A stretch of DNA of 64,000 nucleotides, taken from NCBI GenBank assembly GCA_916610825.1, contig OU744453.1, positions 1 through 64,000 on the forward strand, written 5' to 3'. Position numbers and translations under genes: made by a program. The notes beneath the pieces are model-generated. The model was not told where the DNA came from. It saw nothing but the letters and a program-made list of their open reading frames with translations, and ran no database searches. The stretch comes from Haliclystus octoradiatus. Taxonomy: Eukaryota > Cnidaria > Staurozoa > Stauromedusae > Haliclystidae. Below are positions 45,801 to 55,400 of this stretch, piece by piece (the stretch's first letter is position 1; each line of letters starts with the position of its first letter).

Positions 45801-48800
45801 ATGAACAAGGATATAAACAATATTAATATAACAGACGTACTTACACATTGCATTCTCCAAGTTATCTACCAGTTTGTACAATTTCATATACAATTCTTGC
45901 ACATATTTCTGCAAGTGGATCCATCGGCTTTCCAAATCCATCTTTCAAAAATATCTCGTTGATGATTAATGGCAATCAATTCGTAATAATTCGAGGAAAG
46001 CTTTCATAAAATAAATAAAATCTTTCTTCATGGCCATTGAAATAAACATGGTTTGTAGAGTTGTTATAATTTGTTCTGATGCTTCCACGCTGATAGTCAC
46101 ACGAGACAAAGACCGTTAAATAAAACTGCAGAACTATTTAGCTAAAAGAAGCGCCACGTGAAGTTGCATATGAAGCTGCTTTGAATTTATCCAATCAGAT
46201 GTCAAGGCGTGCAACTTCTGCGAACAGCTTTGCGAACATGTTTTAAAAATTACGACCTAGACATACAGGCAAAATTTTCCTCAAATTTAGTGTGTCAAAA
46301 TTATCACGTGGGGGTGTCAATTGTTATTTTTTCTACCAATTCGCCAATCATTGACTCGAACGAACAAAAGAAGTGGGATAGGCGGTCAAAATAGCTCCCG
46401 GATGAGTATGGCAGTCCTGTTCTTTCCTTGGCAACACACTGGCAACGAGTATGTCAATTGTTAAAAAGATGAGAAACAGAAACAATAGACGGAATGATAA
46501 ACAATAGATTTTCTACGACCGCAAAACTGTAATCGTGACGTTGTTGTGGATCTTTTCTACTGCCGCAGCATACCGCAACACCGCTTGACTCACGTCAGTA
46601 TATTACGTAATATAATACAACTGCTGAAGAAATCATAACTCTGAACGAAATTCAATGCGATCATTACGATCATGTACAATAATTTATTACAAAATAATTT
46701 CGAAAATTAAATATTGAGAATTTATACTTAAAAATGATCGAAGAAAGATAAGTTTGATAAAAATATAAAAATATATTTATTATTAACAGAAGAACGAAAC
46801 GATGACGCTATTTATAATGACGTCATCTTAAAATTTCACTAAAAAATTTAGGGGTGTCATTTGCCATACTTGCACCCCTCTGGATCCGCGCCTGAACCTA
46901 ATAGGTAATAATTTTGCAAGTAACAAGCGAGAGATGGTTTGGCAAAAGTATGTTAGATAATTTATAAAAAATTCTGTATCTGAAGTAAAGAGATAAAATA
47001 ATATGAATTTCATGATCATGCTACTGTAGTGGCATTTAGTAGCTACTAGGCATTCTTAATAATGCCAATTAACTAGTAACAAGTTTGAGTTTCTATAATC
47101 TATTATCTATGTGAAACAAAATCATAAGTTTACGAACCAGTCAACTCAAAATTGTAAAATTCCCTATTTTTCATGAACAGTTCATGAAAATGGAATCATT
47201 CAACGTTCATGAACTCCATAAACTGGTCTAGCATGGACAAGGTTTATAAAGTTCATAAATGTTGAAGGGCTCCGTTTTCATGAACTTTCAATAAGTTTAC
47301 TACACATCTACAAGATTTTCATGAACTGTACTGTTTATGATAAGTTCTTAATTCATCAACTTGAATTAATGCATTAATTTGTATGAGTATCTAGCTGCAA
47401 GTATACTCAAAAATTAAGCAAAACACATAAAACATTGTTGCAGATGATGTATAACTGGTAAAATTTATGGAATAAACAACAAAAAATATTTGATGACGTA
47501 TATACATAGATAGTAAATCTGAAATTATAAAGATAAATATTATTCTGGAAATGCTTTCATAATTCCAGACCCTAAACAATCTAACAAATGTTTTCCTCAT
47601 TCTTGATTTATCAAAATTAAAGTCAGCAGGGCTTGTGTCTAATACAAAACTAGTTGCAAATGCAATTGCATAGATACCACAGTCACTATGGTTGTCTTGT
47701 TGGCATACTGGTATGGAAATAATTTCCTTGTAAACATTACCTACTAAATTTTTGACTTGCTCTATCGTTTCAATGTTACATTTTCCTTGGTAGAGGCTGT
47801 CATACAGGTAAACAATACCTTCACTACTAGAAGAGCTGACGCAAACCCAATGTGGGGTGCCAGTGTGGAGAATCTGTACAAATGGTGACTTCACAATGCT
47901 AAAATTTCTACAGGGTCGAAGTGTTGGGCGCTGAAGGGCTTCCATAGATGGACTCAAATCCTGAAGCAGTATTTGCGCCTGATGAATTATGTCACAATCA
48001 AGCCAACCATTGTCGCTAATTATATTGTAATGTTCATCGGTAAGTTTAGCTAGAGTAGCTCTTTTACGCGACGTACCTACAGTAACTAGAGTTAGGGCAA
48101 GATCTTTGTCACTATCTGATTCAGATGATATAACTACTTCACTTGCTAATTCAGCACTTTCTGTTATACAAGCATTACAGTACCAGTTCGTTTTGTAGTT
48201 TTTTGGCCTTCTCTTGTAACCAAGGCAATCCAGATGGAATAGTTTACCGTTCGCACAGCTGATACTGCAGCATTTCATAATGTTATCGCCTTTACAAAAA
48301 TCTTTCTTGCAAGAGCAAATAATTTTCATTTCCATGGCAAGCTTGACATCTTGATTAATTGTTTTTTGCCGCTTAAATTCAGGTAATCTGGAACAGTTTG
48401 GACAAAACCATGAAATCGGAAACTTGTTTTGATTAATATCGATTTGAAGACAAGTGGGATGATACTTTTTGATAGGGCATTCAGTGTTCCTGCATGTAAC
48501 AGTTTCTTCGTCGATATTCTGCTGGCAAAAACAAGTTAGGCCTAATGATACATTACATTGGTTTTAATGCAATTTCAAAAGATTGTCCTTTCTGGTGTAC
48601 CACCTGGCAAGTACCTCAGGCAAAATACAAAATTTCCAGAAAGTTTCTAACTTTTGAAAAGTCTTTTTCCAGTGATCTGAATCATAACATATCCTATCAC
48701 TGATAAATTCTATATCGATTCCATCAAATCTACAAACGACAAAATCAGCAAATTTGACTTTAGTAATGGCCAGTTGCTGTTGAACTTGATAAAAATAAGG

Positions 48801-51800
48801 ATGTGTTGGATCTAAATGATACCTGTGGTCGTCCTTCTTTATCAAGCAACAGTTACGACTAAGCATATATGCATGGAAATCCATTCCATCAAGGCAGTAG
48901 GGGCACTTCACTTCACCGCACCCTTCCCCACAGCAGTCACAATATGACAAATAGTCAGGAGTAGCATGAATAAATGGGTGATCTTTGCTGACAAATAGTC
49001 CATATGGTTTTATACAATAGTTTGTATGGTCAATTTTCATTGCAGCTTCAAAAGCTAGTACTGCAAGCTTTTCATGCTTGCAGCCAAAATCAGTAGCAGC
49101 TGAAGAAAATTTGAATAGCTCTGGGTAGCATAAATTCTTGATTAAAGATTGTGAAGGCTGTGCTGGATTAGAATGACTTGCACTGTAGCTTGATGACGCA
49201 CCAATTCTTCCAGCTCTATGCAGATAGAAGGACTGTCTTTGCGATTGCTCTCTGGTGTCTTCTTCTATGATATTAATGTGTTTCTTATCAATGTCCAATT
49301 TTATGGAATCACATTTAACTAATAGCTGGTCATATGATAGAGATAAATACTGTTGATTATATAAATCCATAATTGTTGAAAGATCTCTGCTCTTACTAAT
49401 AAATTATAGTTGTGCGTAATCCAAAACCAAACTAAGTGAAACTGGTTTTATGACACATTTGTTAAGAGCAGCATGAAACGTGGCAAGCTCTGAAGGTGAA
49501 GGAATGATTTTGGACTTATTACTCAAATCGTTAATTGGTTGATCATTAAGTTTATTAATATATGAATCTTTAGCTGCATTTTCAATGACTTCATTAAGCA
49601 ATGATTTTCTTTTTTTGGTAGATGCAAAATTGATATGTTTTATAGGCGAATAAGATACCTCCTTTACAGTAGTTGGAAGCAGCCATGTGCATTTGACTTG
49701 TGTGCAAGCAAGTTTATCATTAATTCTTGTCCACATTTCTGCATAAAAAAAGTATACTAGCAACATGTGAACACACTTCGCCCAAACCAGCCATACAACC
49801 AATGCAATGCGCACATAAAATTGTTCCCTTTTTGTCTGTCAAAATCCACAATGGAACGGGCGGATCATTCATTTGCTGGGAATGTCTGACTTTACCAAAC
49901 AAAACGTAAATATCTTTTATAATACAAGCAGAAATACTAGTAATAAAACCTGAAATCATCTGGTTGTAAGCTTCAAGGCTTTTAAACGCTTTGAATTGCT
50001 GTTGAGTGTAATGACTCGTATCCATAACAAGATAAGAAAAAATGTCTGTCACTTCGACAGGAGGAAGGTTATTTCCATCAAACTTTACATCAGGAATTAA
50101 TAATGGATCCACACCAATGATAGCAATCTTTGTAAATAGCGTTCTCTCATGTTTTTTTTAACTTTTGAGCATAATTGGATAGAGGTATCTCATTATTTTC
50201 AACGTCAGTTGAAATCACTTCTGAGTTCGCCATTTTCTCAACTAGAATATTGGAACCCCGTAATGGCCGCCGCAATATTTTCGAGGTCGTGTGACGTCAC
50301 AGGAAAACGCTCTATTCTATCACAAATATTCAACCTTTGTTATGAAATATGATTGTGAGGATTCCCTCCTCAGGGATTCCCCCGCGCTCAACAAACAAAG
50401 TTGAAATGAAGAAGCTCTCGCGGAAACGTACGATTTTCGCTTCGTTCTATTTGATTAAGTAATAATTGATGCAAATATTAGGTGGAAAATGATTACCAGA
50501 AGAAAGCGAATAGTTTGAGATATTGAACTCAAAAATTGAGTAAGATTTGGTTGAGTTATGATCGAAACTTAAACACTTACACATATAAATACACACACAA
50601 CAGGGCTATTTGTGATAGGATTTTGAACTATCAAATTGTTGAGCTATCTGATTTATTACGAATTATTATCGACCATTTTATTTACCTTCAGCTTTGGGGA
50701 TTCAACCGTTGTTAACCGATTTCCGAAAGGAGTAAAACTTTCTCCACTCAAAACAGCTGATCTTTTGTTTCATTTATTTTCCCGCCAAAGTTACCAAATA
50801 TTACGACGCCATTGTTTTTCCTTCCAAGAAAATGGGTAAGTCGGCGACAGGGGAGGTCACGTGGTTAGCGCTTTATATCTTATACCTCTACGGTGGCTAC
50901 TTATGACTCTCCATATTATTAATCTCTACTACTTTATAAAAATGACCTTCAAAACTTTGTACGCGCTAATCTCAAAAACCATGCGAAGAAATCCTGAACA
51001 TAGATTTGTGTAAATAGATGATATCCAGGAAAGCAGAGCCATCTATTTACAGAAACTATTTACAGAAATCCTGAACAGAAACAAAAGATTTCTCGTTTTC
51101 AATATTGTGTAATAAATGAGATGTTCGAAGAACATGAAAACTGAATTTAATTAATTCTATTCAAACTTTTTTCGACAAACATTGGACAGAACATGACAGA
51201 ACATAATGTTCTTTGAATGTTCTCTCAAAATGTTCTACGGTTTGGCCAAGGCTTTAAATTATTAACTAATTAAACAGTTCGACTATAAGTTATAAACAAC
51301 AAATCAAACATGTGATGATTTCGCTACCATCTCTTCCCATCCGTTGTTAAATGCTCACTAACAAAACATATGCCTACTCCTCTATTCTAGCTGCAGAGCC
51401 CAAAAAGTTCTTTGCAAAGCATTAATATGATGAATAATTAATGAATAAAACCAACCTGTAGCTCCCTGTCCATTGCAATTTGTACATTCGACATCTTGTA
51501 TCTTTATAACTCCAACAATGACTAATGTAAGTAGAACCAATAATAAAATAACAAAACAGCATAGAATTGCAATCATTAATCTCGTGCAGCAAATATCATC
51601 ACTTGAACTATAATGCTTCTTTTGACTTTTTAAAGTTTGAATATCCGATGGTGAATTAGTTTCGTAAAATAAATTGGCTTTTTTCCTAGCTGCTGTTCCC
51701 GACTGTTGTGCACTATTGTTGATCTTGTGATCTTCTTGTATCTTTGCAGCCAACTGTGTTAAATCTTCGTATTGGTGACCGTGGGCTCCGTCTGATGGTG

Positions 51801-52032
51801 TTATATAGCTTGGATGGCTTTTCATTTCCACATCGTAGACATTTTCTGCCTGCTTTTCATCCTGGATAGATTTTGGTGGGGTGTCTATGGCATACGGTGA
51901 AAATTGTGGAATGCCAGGATGAGTAAAATCAGTGTTGTCAAAGCCATCGTTTGATGCCCCAATTGTTGGTCGAGCAGAAGTGCTAATTACAGGCGGCCCT
52001 CCGTTGGACTTCTTCCCTTCGCTTGCAGGCAT
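35164..52032 (-). CDS. Predicted type II membrane coiled-coil protein, 7 exons seen (3' end uncertain)
   Basis: Exons, with matching phases and GT-AG borders: 52032-51456, 39594-39512, 39411-39352, 36720-36658, 36546-36292, 35646-35560, 35307-35164. The chosen start is MPASEGKK at 52032. Residues 1 to about 155 are a polar cytosolic tail. The membrane segment ([20 protein letters not shown]) covers about 155-180, preceded by a CC-T-R stretch, then a short Cys pair (CTNC). The remaining ~240 residues are mostly helical, rich in Q/L/S/T, with many N-glycosylation sequons (NLT, NSS, NRT, NQT, NAT, NVT), as for an extracellular stalk. The last exon ([14 protein letters not shown]) looks like the start of a globular part. 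It resembles scavenger-receptor-like layouts, but no family is recognised. Intron 1 (~11.9 kb) carries the nested transposons. Confidence 0.7.
38671..38755. repeat. Dispersed repeat, inverted relative to 50925-51002
   Basis: A 48 bp core (38685-38732) is the perfect reverse complement of 50937-50984 (GCATGGTTTTTGAGATTAGC and onward), with flanking partial similarity. The two copies lie on either side of the ISL2EU-like element, inside the same gene. Confidence 0.85.
39724..39840. repeat. TTA/ATT trinucleotide microsatellite
   Basis: About 38 copies of ATT with a few GTT variants at the distal end. Long runs of I or L in the plus-strand frames here are artefacts of the repeat. Confidence 0.97.
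39890..39990. repeat. GAACATT-rich repeat fragment
   Basis: Shares GTGTTCTATCG, CGACAGGGTGCCAAACG and AAATGTTCTG with 41402-41488. Related words (ATGTTCTACGGTTTGGCCAA) occur at 51230-51250. It is probably a degenerate transposon end. Confidence 0.6.
40300..40950. mobile_element. 651 bp non-autonomous TIR element
   Basis: Terminal inverted repeats of 27 bp with one mismatch: TGGTTCCCATATAGCAAATT at 40300-40326 and its complement at 40924-40950. The inner right end is GC-rich with repeated CGCAGGCA-type words. No coding capacity. Flanks give no clear target duplication, so the superfamily is undetermined. Confidence 0.8.
41081..41249. repeat. Tandem duplication, 85 bp x 2
   Basis: 41081-41165 and 41166-41249 each read GTTTTAGACTCCTAGTCG through GAACATTGGACAGATCAG to GCCAAATGA, with two or three differences. 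Confidence 0.92.
41402..41488. repeat. Second GAACATT-rich repeat fragment
   Basis: Related to 39890-39990. It begins near GGGCCAAACCGTAGAACATT (41394-41413), which is the complement of the end of the 51170-51256 fragment (AATGTTCTACGGTTTGGCC), so these may be opposite ends of one element family. Confidence 0.6.
42952..44465 (+). pseudogene. THAP-domain DDE transposase of the ISL2EU-like element (broken)
   Basis: The start at 42952 is chosen because THAP proteins begin with the Cys motif at residue 4-5: here [12 protein letters not shown]. The THAP domain (residues about 1-95) has C-x4-C, then C-x2-H in [15 protein letters not shown]. Next come an acidic linker, a helix-turn-helix ([26 protein letters not shown]) and the DDE_4 nuclease fold with Asp in IIDCFE (about 43933), Asp in LADRGF (about 44158) and Glu in HVERVIG (about 44300). 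The frame is interrupted by in-frame TAA at 43576 and about 43970, and by a one-base loss near 43903, so no full-length protein can be made. It would cut and join transposon ends. Confidence 0.88.
44927..46894. mobile_element. hAT-type non-autonomous transposon, 1,968 bp, nested in the ISL2EU-like element
   Basis: The 15-bp perfect terminal inverted repeats CAGGCGCGGATCCAG (44927-44941) and CTGGATCCGCGCCTG (46880-46894) begin with CAG-G as in hAT elements. An exact 8-bp target duplication AACCTAAT flanks it (44919-44926 and 46895-46902), the hAT signature. No transposase-like frame is inside. It separates the convergent 3' ends of the two host-element genes. Confidence 0.93.
47150..47345. repeat. 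Cluster of GTTCATGAA-type palindromic words
   Basis: The words TTCATGAAC/GTTCATGAA recur about six times in 200 bp, with TTCATAAA variants. A similar cluster lies at 15985-16070. Function unknown; it may be the end of another small element. Confidence 0.5.
47391..48563 (-). CDS. ISL2EU-like accessory protein, C-terminal part: PHD fingers and Ulp1-like protease
   Basis: The open frame begins right after the TAA at 48564. It has two PHD-type zinc fingers: [14 protein letters not shown]...CPNC (about 48530-48400) and [16 protein letters not shown]...WYCNAC (about 48325-48170). It then has a C48/Ulp1-like cysteine protease fold: [12 protein letters not shown] (His), YLYDSLY (Asp), and [16 protein letters not shown], where the Gln and Cys complete the triad and oxyanion hole. 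The first ATG is at 48335, but the first PHD finger lies upstream, so the true protein probably continues from the YqaJ segment. The last ~60 residues look unconserved. Such proteases remove SUMO-like modifiers; its role in the transposon is unknown. Confidence 0.75.
   Translation of the reverse strand, partial: NQCNVSLGLTCFCQQNIDEETVTCRNTECPIKKYHPTCLQIDINQNKFPISWFCPNCSRLPEFKRQKTINQDVKLAMEMKIICSCKKDFCKGDNIMKCCSISCANGKLFHLDCLGYKRRPKNYKTNWYCNACITESAELASEVVISSESDSDKDLALTLVTVGTSRKRATLAKLTDEHYNIISDNGWLDCDIIHQAQILLQDLSPSMEALQRPTLRPCRNFSIVKSPFVQILHTGTPHWVCVSSSSSEGIVYLYDSLYQGKCNIETIEQVKNLVGNVYKEIISIPVCQQDNHSDCGIYAIAFATSFVLDTSPADFNFDKSRMRKTFVRLFRVWNYESISRIIFIFIISDLLSMYIRHQIFFVVYSINFTSYTSSATMFYVFCLIFEYTCS
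48564..49370 (-). CDS. ISL2EU-like accessory protein, YqaJ nuclease domain
   Basis: A 268-residue frame. It has a helical N-terminus with [10 protein letters not shown] (the R-x-G-A/S-S motif opening YqaJ domains), [12 protein letters not shown] (active-site Glu), [13 protein letters not shown] (active-site Asp) and GEVKCPYC (Glu-x-Lys), the PD-(D/E)xK nuclease triad of lambda-exonuclease-like YqaJ proteins. [20 protein letters not shown] follows, as in that family. It ends at TAA 48566-48564 in the same frame as the PHD/Ulp1 segment, so the stop may be a mutation. The start could be the ATG at 49370, or the segment may be continuous with the upstream piece. Confidence 0.85.
   Translation of the reverse strand: MDLYNQQYLSLSYDQLLVKCDSIKLDIDKKHINIIEEDTREQSQRQSFYLHRAGRIGASSSYSASHSNPAQPSQSLIKNLCYPELFKFSSAATDFGCKHEKLAVLAFEAAMKIDHTNYCIKPYGLFVSKDHPFIHATPDYLSYCDCCGEGCGEVKCPYCLDGMDFHAYMLSRNCCLIKKDDHRYHLDPTHPYFYQVQQQLAITKVKFADFVVCRFDGIDIEFISDRICYDSDHWKKTFQKLETFWKFCILPEVLARWYTRKDNLLKLH
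49404..50112 (-). CDS. ISL2EU-like accessory protein, SWIM zinc-finger segment (frameshifted)
   Basis: From ATG 50112 the frame carries a SWIM finger: [18 protein letters not shown] (C-x-C ... C-x-H pattern), then VASILF. At a run of seven A on the plus strand (about 49745-49751) the frame must shift by one base to continue as [19 protein letters not shown], which runs to TAA at 49406-49404. That stop is again in the same frame as the YqaJ segment downstream. SWIM plus YqaJ is the expected pairing in this transposon group. The homopolymer break may be a sequencing error or genuine decay. Confidence 0.75.
50825..51002. repeat. Dispersed repeat adjoining the ISL2EU-like element
   Basis: 50925-51002 is the inverted copy of 38671-38755. 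The preceding 50855-50900 (GGTCACGTGGTTAGCGC, then TACCTCTA) is the diverged complement of 41615-41655 (AGAGGTATAAG, then AACCACGTGAC). These are probably parts of one TIR element family scattered through the intron. Confidence 0.65.
51165..51256. repeat. GAACATT-rich repeat fragment
   Basis: ATTGGACAGAACATGACAG and TGTTCTACGGTTTGGCC link it to 41081-41249 and 41394-41413. Confidence 0.5.
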
Positions 52033-52394
52033 TTGTATAATTAATTGTAGATAGAATATCAAGTTAGAAGAGGTATAAATTATTATTGATGTCGATTGAT
52101 GTCCGCTTAGATGAGTGTATCGCAATGCTTGAATCACAACCATCAAAATAAAACACGAAGCAATTTCTCATCTGACTTGACAATGGTAATTGTGTAGCTT
52201 TGTAAAGGTCGATTATTAATGACGTCATCAGATGGTGTGATAATTGAAATGGTTTTTTGTGCATTTGTTTCTATGGAAACCAATCAGTCAAAGCGGTCAC
52301 ACTATTGTCGGCTTGACCAGAGAGGGCAAAGAGCGAAAAACAAGACAGAAATACAAACAAACCAGAATCAAAGAAACAACCGAGATATGTTCAA

Positions 52395-52400
52395 TTTATT
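52395..52400 (-). promoter_or_regulatory. PGD: PGD poly(A) signal
   Basis: AATAAA on the minus strand, about 79 bp past the PGD stop codon. Confidence 0.65.
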
Positions 52401-52478
52401 TGCATCTACATAAACACAAAAGCTGATACAATACTACAGAGCCAGCTGATAGCTGAATAAGAAGATTTGATTAATAGT

Positions 52479-55400
52479 TCATGCTTGGTACGTAGATGAA
52501 GACACCCTTCCACCACGTCCAGTCCAATCCGTGTGTACAAAATGGCCAGGGTTTGACAGTAGCTCATAAGTGTGGGCACCAAAGTAGTCACGTAATGCCT
52601 GGAATTAACATTTTACAGTTTGTTGAACCTTTTATTCAGAGGCCTGCAACTTACTGGCAGCCACATAGACAAGTGGTCTCTATTAACAGGTAAGAATTAC
52701 CTAACTACAATGATGACAATGGTTTTACCTGAATGAGATTGGCAGGAAGTCGTTCGCTTCTAAAAATACAAATCATAGTTAATGTGGTGATATTTATTTG
52801 TTTGATAGTATATGGTTATAATCTAGAGTAGATCGATTTAATCAATTTTGTACGGTATGTGGACAATGAAGTACATGAATCATAATGGGATATGATAATA
52901 ATATATACAATACAAATAGATTTTGTGATGTAATGTAATATACCTTCTTAATTATAAACTGTATATTTTAAGTTTTAAGAGCAGATATGATGTTGATGGC
53001 GTTTTTGTATATATGTCTTCGTTTATTGACCAATATCGATCTTGTTGTGGAATTCTCTTTGCTTGGTTTATGAATTGAATCGTGAATTTGTGAATTGAAA
53101 CTTTGCCGTCAAATGAGATCCAGACGTTTGTTTTATTTTAGAAAAGAGTTACCACACGCTTGCAAATGTTTGTATTCATATTTACTATACAAGAAAAAGT
53201 TGGGAAACTAAAAATCACTCGCTCAAAGCTCATGATTTGTCTCCTAAGTTTTTAATACGAACATGACAAGTGTTACCATGGTAACCCTTTATTAATAGAC
53301 ATAGCAGTCACCTACCTGTAGCCATCATAGAATGCCAATGCAGAACTAAAAGACGGCGTAGGTATTCCAAGTGTAACAGCAGTTGACACAACGCGCCGCC
53401 ATGACGCCTATCAACACAATAATAACAAAGGGCATCATTTGACGCAAACATTTTGTTGATTTAATCGATGACGCAATTGATATTCTGGATAATTAATTAC
53501 CTGGCATCTGTGAATGGCATCTTTGAAGAAATTGTCCAGCAGTAAATTAGTCAATTCAGGGTTCTTATCAAATGCATCCTTGATGTTGCCGAGGAAGCGA
53601 CTTTAAATAGATTGACATGCAAATGATCATGGAAGATTCATAAAAGAGTAACCGTTCAACATTGATGAACTGGTCAATGGAGTGTTCCATTATACCTTCT
53701 GATGATGCATCCTCCGCGCCACATCATGGCGATGTTACCATATCCTAGTTTCCAATTGAACTGCTTTGCCGCCTCTCGTAACAACATGAAACCTTGAGCA
53801 TAAGATACAATCTTTGACGCATACAAGGCCTACGTAACAGACAAAATTACATCAGATGTTGACAGAAGGGAATTGTAATGAGTTAATGTGTATGATGAAT
53901 CTGTCAAAACCTGACGTATATCTTCAATAAATGCATTCTTATCTCCTGTGTATTTGTTGGAGGCAGGGCCATTCAGCTGCTTACTAGCGTCCACACGTTC
54001 TTGTTTAAGAGATGAAAGACATCGTGCAAACACCGATTCAGCTGTCAACATAAGAAAAACATTTGAACGTTTTTGTCACTTTTTGTCACATCAATCAATC
54101 ATAATCCAAGTGAAAAATGGTTTTCAACTAGTAGATTGTCTCACAGCACAGCTCACACTGTAACCAGAACAGCCTTTTTAAAATAACCAAAATAGTTTGA
54201 AAAGTTTTATGATAGCGCCTGATTTCTCGAAGAGCTAGGTTTATAGCCGTTTCATGTTAACTTTCACAAAATCAATTCAATAAAAAAAGTCAGATACCAC
54301 AATTTTAAAGCCTAGTCCGGTATATAAATTAGTAAAATGCCCAATCTGATATAATTCCGATATCAGAAAAAACTACTGCAACTGGTTTGCTATAATTTAT
54401 TTTAATATACATTGAAATTGACCACTATCTACAGGTGGCCTTTACATACAGGTTAGAATCCATAGGAGCTGCAAGAGTGACCACTATAGACAGATGGTTG
54501 CTGTATAGAGATGACCGTTATAGCAGGTTTGACTATACAGTTGAACTCGGTTAATATCCCCCCCTTCAGTGCCAGTTAAAATCGGGACATTATCCAAGGT
54601 GGGATATTTCCAAGAAAATTGAGAAAAAGCAAATGAAATTCGTTAAAACAAAGGAATTCTCTTCATTGTTATTTTGATAACAAATGTTATTCAATCAAGA
54701 TAAGTAAAATGGTAAATACCACGGACAACCATAGAATTATTTCAAGTCCAATTTACACAGAGATTTTAGAATTTTCATCTAGTTTCTTGCTGATCACAAA
54801 TTTCTTCCTGTGTGAGTTTTACGAAGAGTGCCATGCAATATAGTACAACAACAATGTTGGTAACAATTGATTTTGTAGGTGTTATGTCGAATATCAAGTT
54901 AGAAGTAATGATAATTTTAACAACGAAGGTAAACAATAACAATGACTATCGTTTGTTTACAATTTCAAAGAAACAGGACATTAAACCAGTTTACTGACAC
55001 AATTGGGCAGTGGAAGCGGGATATTATCTAAGGGAATTATTAAGCAACGTAAATTAGTTGATTTTGTATAGAAAACGGCAATTATGTTATTCCTTGTTGG
55101 TTTTAACAAATGGGGATAATAAACAAAGGGATATTAACCGAGTCTGACTGTAATATTATTATTTTTGGCATTTTCAAGTTGTAAATATCAAAAATACAAG
55201 TAGATATATATTGGGTCCTGGTGTAGAGACATCAAAATGATCACATATTGGGAGCATCAGGACACAAATACTTGATACATCAAGCAGCACTACTGATTTG
55301 TAGACATAAAGACTTTTCAAAATGCCTCATTTTGTATCAGATTGAGATGAGAGAAAGCCATAAACTGTTTTTCATAAATGTCAACTTGCCGTACCTATCA

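Larger units (their letters stand above)
42744..50312. mobile_element. ISL2EU-like DNA transposon in intron 1 of the coiled-coil gene
   Basis: Imperfect terminal inverted repeats start GAGCGTTTTCC at both ends and share CCATTA-GGGGTTCC about 55-60 bp in. TA flanks both ends (42742-42743, 50313-50314). The left part encodes a THAP plus DDE_4-type transposase on the plus strand. The right part encodes SWIM, YqaJ, PHD and Ulp1-like domains on the minus strand. A transposase paired with a YqaJ nuclease is the known hallmark of the ISL2EU group. A hAT element is inserted at 44927-46894; without it and its duplication the element is about 5.6 kb. Both genes carry stops and frame breaks, so this copy appears inactive. 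Confidence 0.88.

Noticed and set aside
52033-52146. The upstream ATG of the coiled-coil gene's first exon
   Set aside because: The extra 38 residues are hydrophobic and irregular; MPASEGKK at 52032 gives a normal polar cytosolic tail. A longer form cannot be excluded.
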